Shown piece after piece: positions 32,826-33,254 of a DNA stretch of 33,254 nt. Position 1 is the first letter of the stretch. Each line of letters starts with the position of its first letter. The notes beneath the pieces were generated by a model that saw only the letters and a program-made list of their open reading frames with translations, had not been told where the DNA came from and searched no databases. The DNA comes from Eubacterium sp. (GTDB lineage: Bacteria > Bacillota > Clostridia > Lachnospirales > Lachnospiraceae): the NCBI GenBank assembly GCA_022769325.1, contig JALEKC010000102.1, positions 1-33,254 of the forward strand, written 5' to 3'. A program made the translations under genes and the position numbers.

Positions 32826-33254
32826 ATGGAAATGACATTGAGATGGTATGGCGAAGGAAATGACAGTGTAACCTTGGAGCAGATTCGCCAGATCCCGGGA
32901 GTAGCAGGAGTTATCACAGCACTTCATGATATCCCAGCAGGAGAGGCTTGGACTTATGAAGATGTAATGAAGAGAAAACAGGAAGTAGAAGCCAAAGGTC
33001 TTAAACTGTGCGGTGTAGAAAGTATCAACGTACATGAAGATATCAAGATCGGACTTCCTACCAGAGATAAATTGATCGAAGATTATTGTAAATCTTTGGA
33101 AGCCGTTGGAAAAGCAGGCATTCACCTTGTATGTTACAACTTCATGCCTGTTTTTGACTGGACAAGAACGGATCTTGCGATGCCTTTAGAGGATGGATCT
33201 ACAGCACTTGCTTATGATTCTTCTATTATCGATGGTATCGATGCCAGTGAAATG
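32826..33254 (+). CDS. uxuA: Mannonate dehydratase, N-terminal part (cut by window edge)
   Basis: The first 143 codons. UxuA dehydrates D-mannonate to 2-keto-3-deoxygluconate, the last hexuronate-specific step of glucuronate breakdown. The opening MEMTLRWYGEGNDSVTLEQI (in part LRWYGEGND), IPGVAGVITALHDIPAGEAW and CYNFMPVFDWTRTDL are family hallmarks. It starts at ATG 32826, preceded by AAGGAAAGGAAG. Its place right after GH67 links release of glucuronic acid to its catabolism. UxaC and UxuB would be needed for the steps between, and they are not in the window. Confidence 0.95.
   Translation, partial: MEMTLRWYGEGNDSVTLEQIRQIPGVAGVITALHDIPAGEAWTYEDVMKRKQEVEAKGLKLCGVESINVHEDIKIGLPTRDKLIEDYCKSLEAVGKAGIHLVCYNFMPVFDWTRTDLAMPLEDGSTALAYDSSIIDGIDASEM

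Overview
The window looks like chromosome from a low-GC, anaerobic Firmicute of the Lachnospiraceae type. The signs are an A+T-rich sequence, strong AGGAGG-type ribosome sites, a Rex redox repressor, a ferredoxin-dependent 2-oxoacid oxidoreductase, binding-protein sugar transporters instead of SusCD, and hemicellulose enzymes. The genus cannot be fixed from sequence alone.

Layout. (1) 1-405: the start of an ABC-F ATPase gene on the minus strand, divergent from the next block. (2) 565-5314: a tightly packed plus-strand housekeeping run, rex, a coiled-coil protein, acpS, nnr (NAD(P)HX repair), alr and an EndoA/MazF toxin, closed by a terminator at 5341-5370. (3) 5607-9245: histidine phosphatase, rlmH, an MscS channel and an SGNH/GDSL hydrolase. 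(4) 9246-9540: a gene-free, multi-hairpin repeat element, followed by four 11-bp-spaced TTTACA-like repeats (a Pho-box-like operator) in front of a PhoB/PhoR-like two-component system (9624-11629). (5) 11733-14759: a four-subunit pyruvate/2-oxoacid:ferredoxin oxidoreductase in the order gamma, delta, alpha, beta, then a MarR regulator and a terminator. (6) 15417-33254: a glucuronoxylan-use locus. A GH43 enzyme on the minus strand diverges from a long plus-strand cluster. That cluster holds a 1016-aa membrane-anchored binding protein, two permeases, a membrane-tethered NHL protein, a YIP1-family membrane protein, a DUF5696-like lipoprotein, two more permeases, a 336-bp gene-free gap filled by a cloverleaf-like repeat and a tandem repeat, and a second lipoprotein binding protein. 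After a terminator and a new promoter come GH67 alpha-glucuronidase and uxuA (cut by the window edge).

How the genes work together. The GH43 and GH67 enzymes have no signal peptide, so they should act on oligosaccharides already imported. GH67 removes (4-O-methyl)glucuronic acid from aldouronic acids, and UxuA belongs to the glucuronate route to KDG. GH43 would trim xylose or arabinose units. The two transporters have four permeases with EAA coupling motifs but no ATPase gene here, so a shared ATPase elsewhere is expected. The least understood part is the NHL, YIP1 and DUF5696 trio between the two permease pairs. Three large extracytoplasmic proteins in the cluster are each tethered to the membrane in a different way, which suggests a surface complex for capturing or processing a polysaccharide. 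The C-terminal half of the DUF5696-like protein reads like a TIM-barrel glycosidase. This is the best candidate here for an undescribed system. No CRISPR array, tRNA, rRNA, prophage or transposase was seen.
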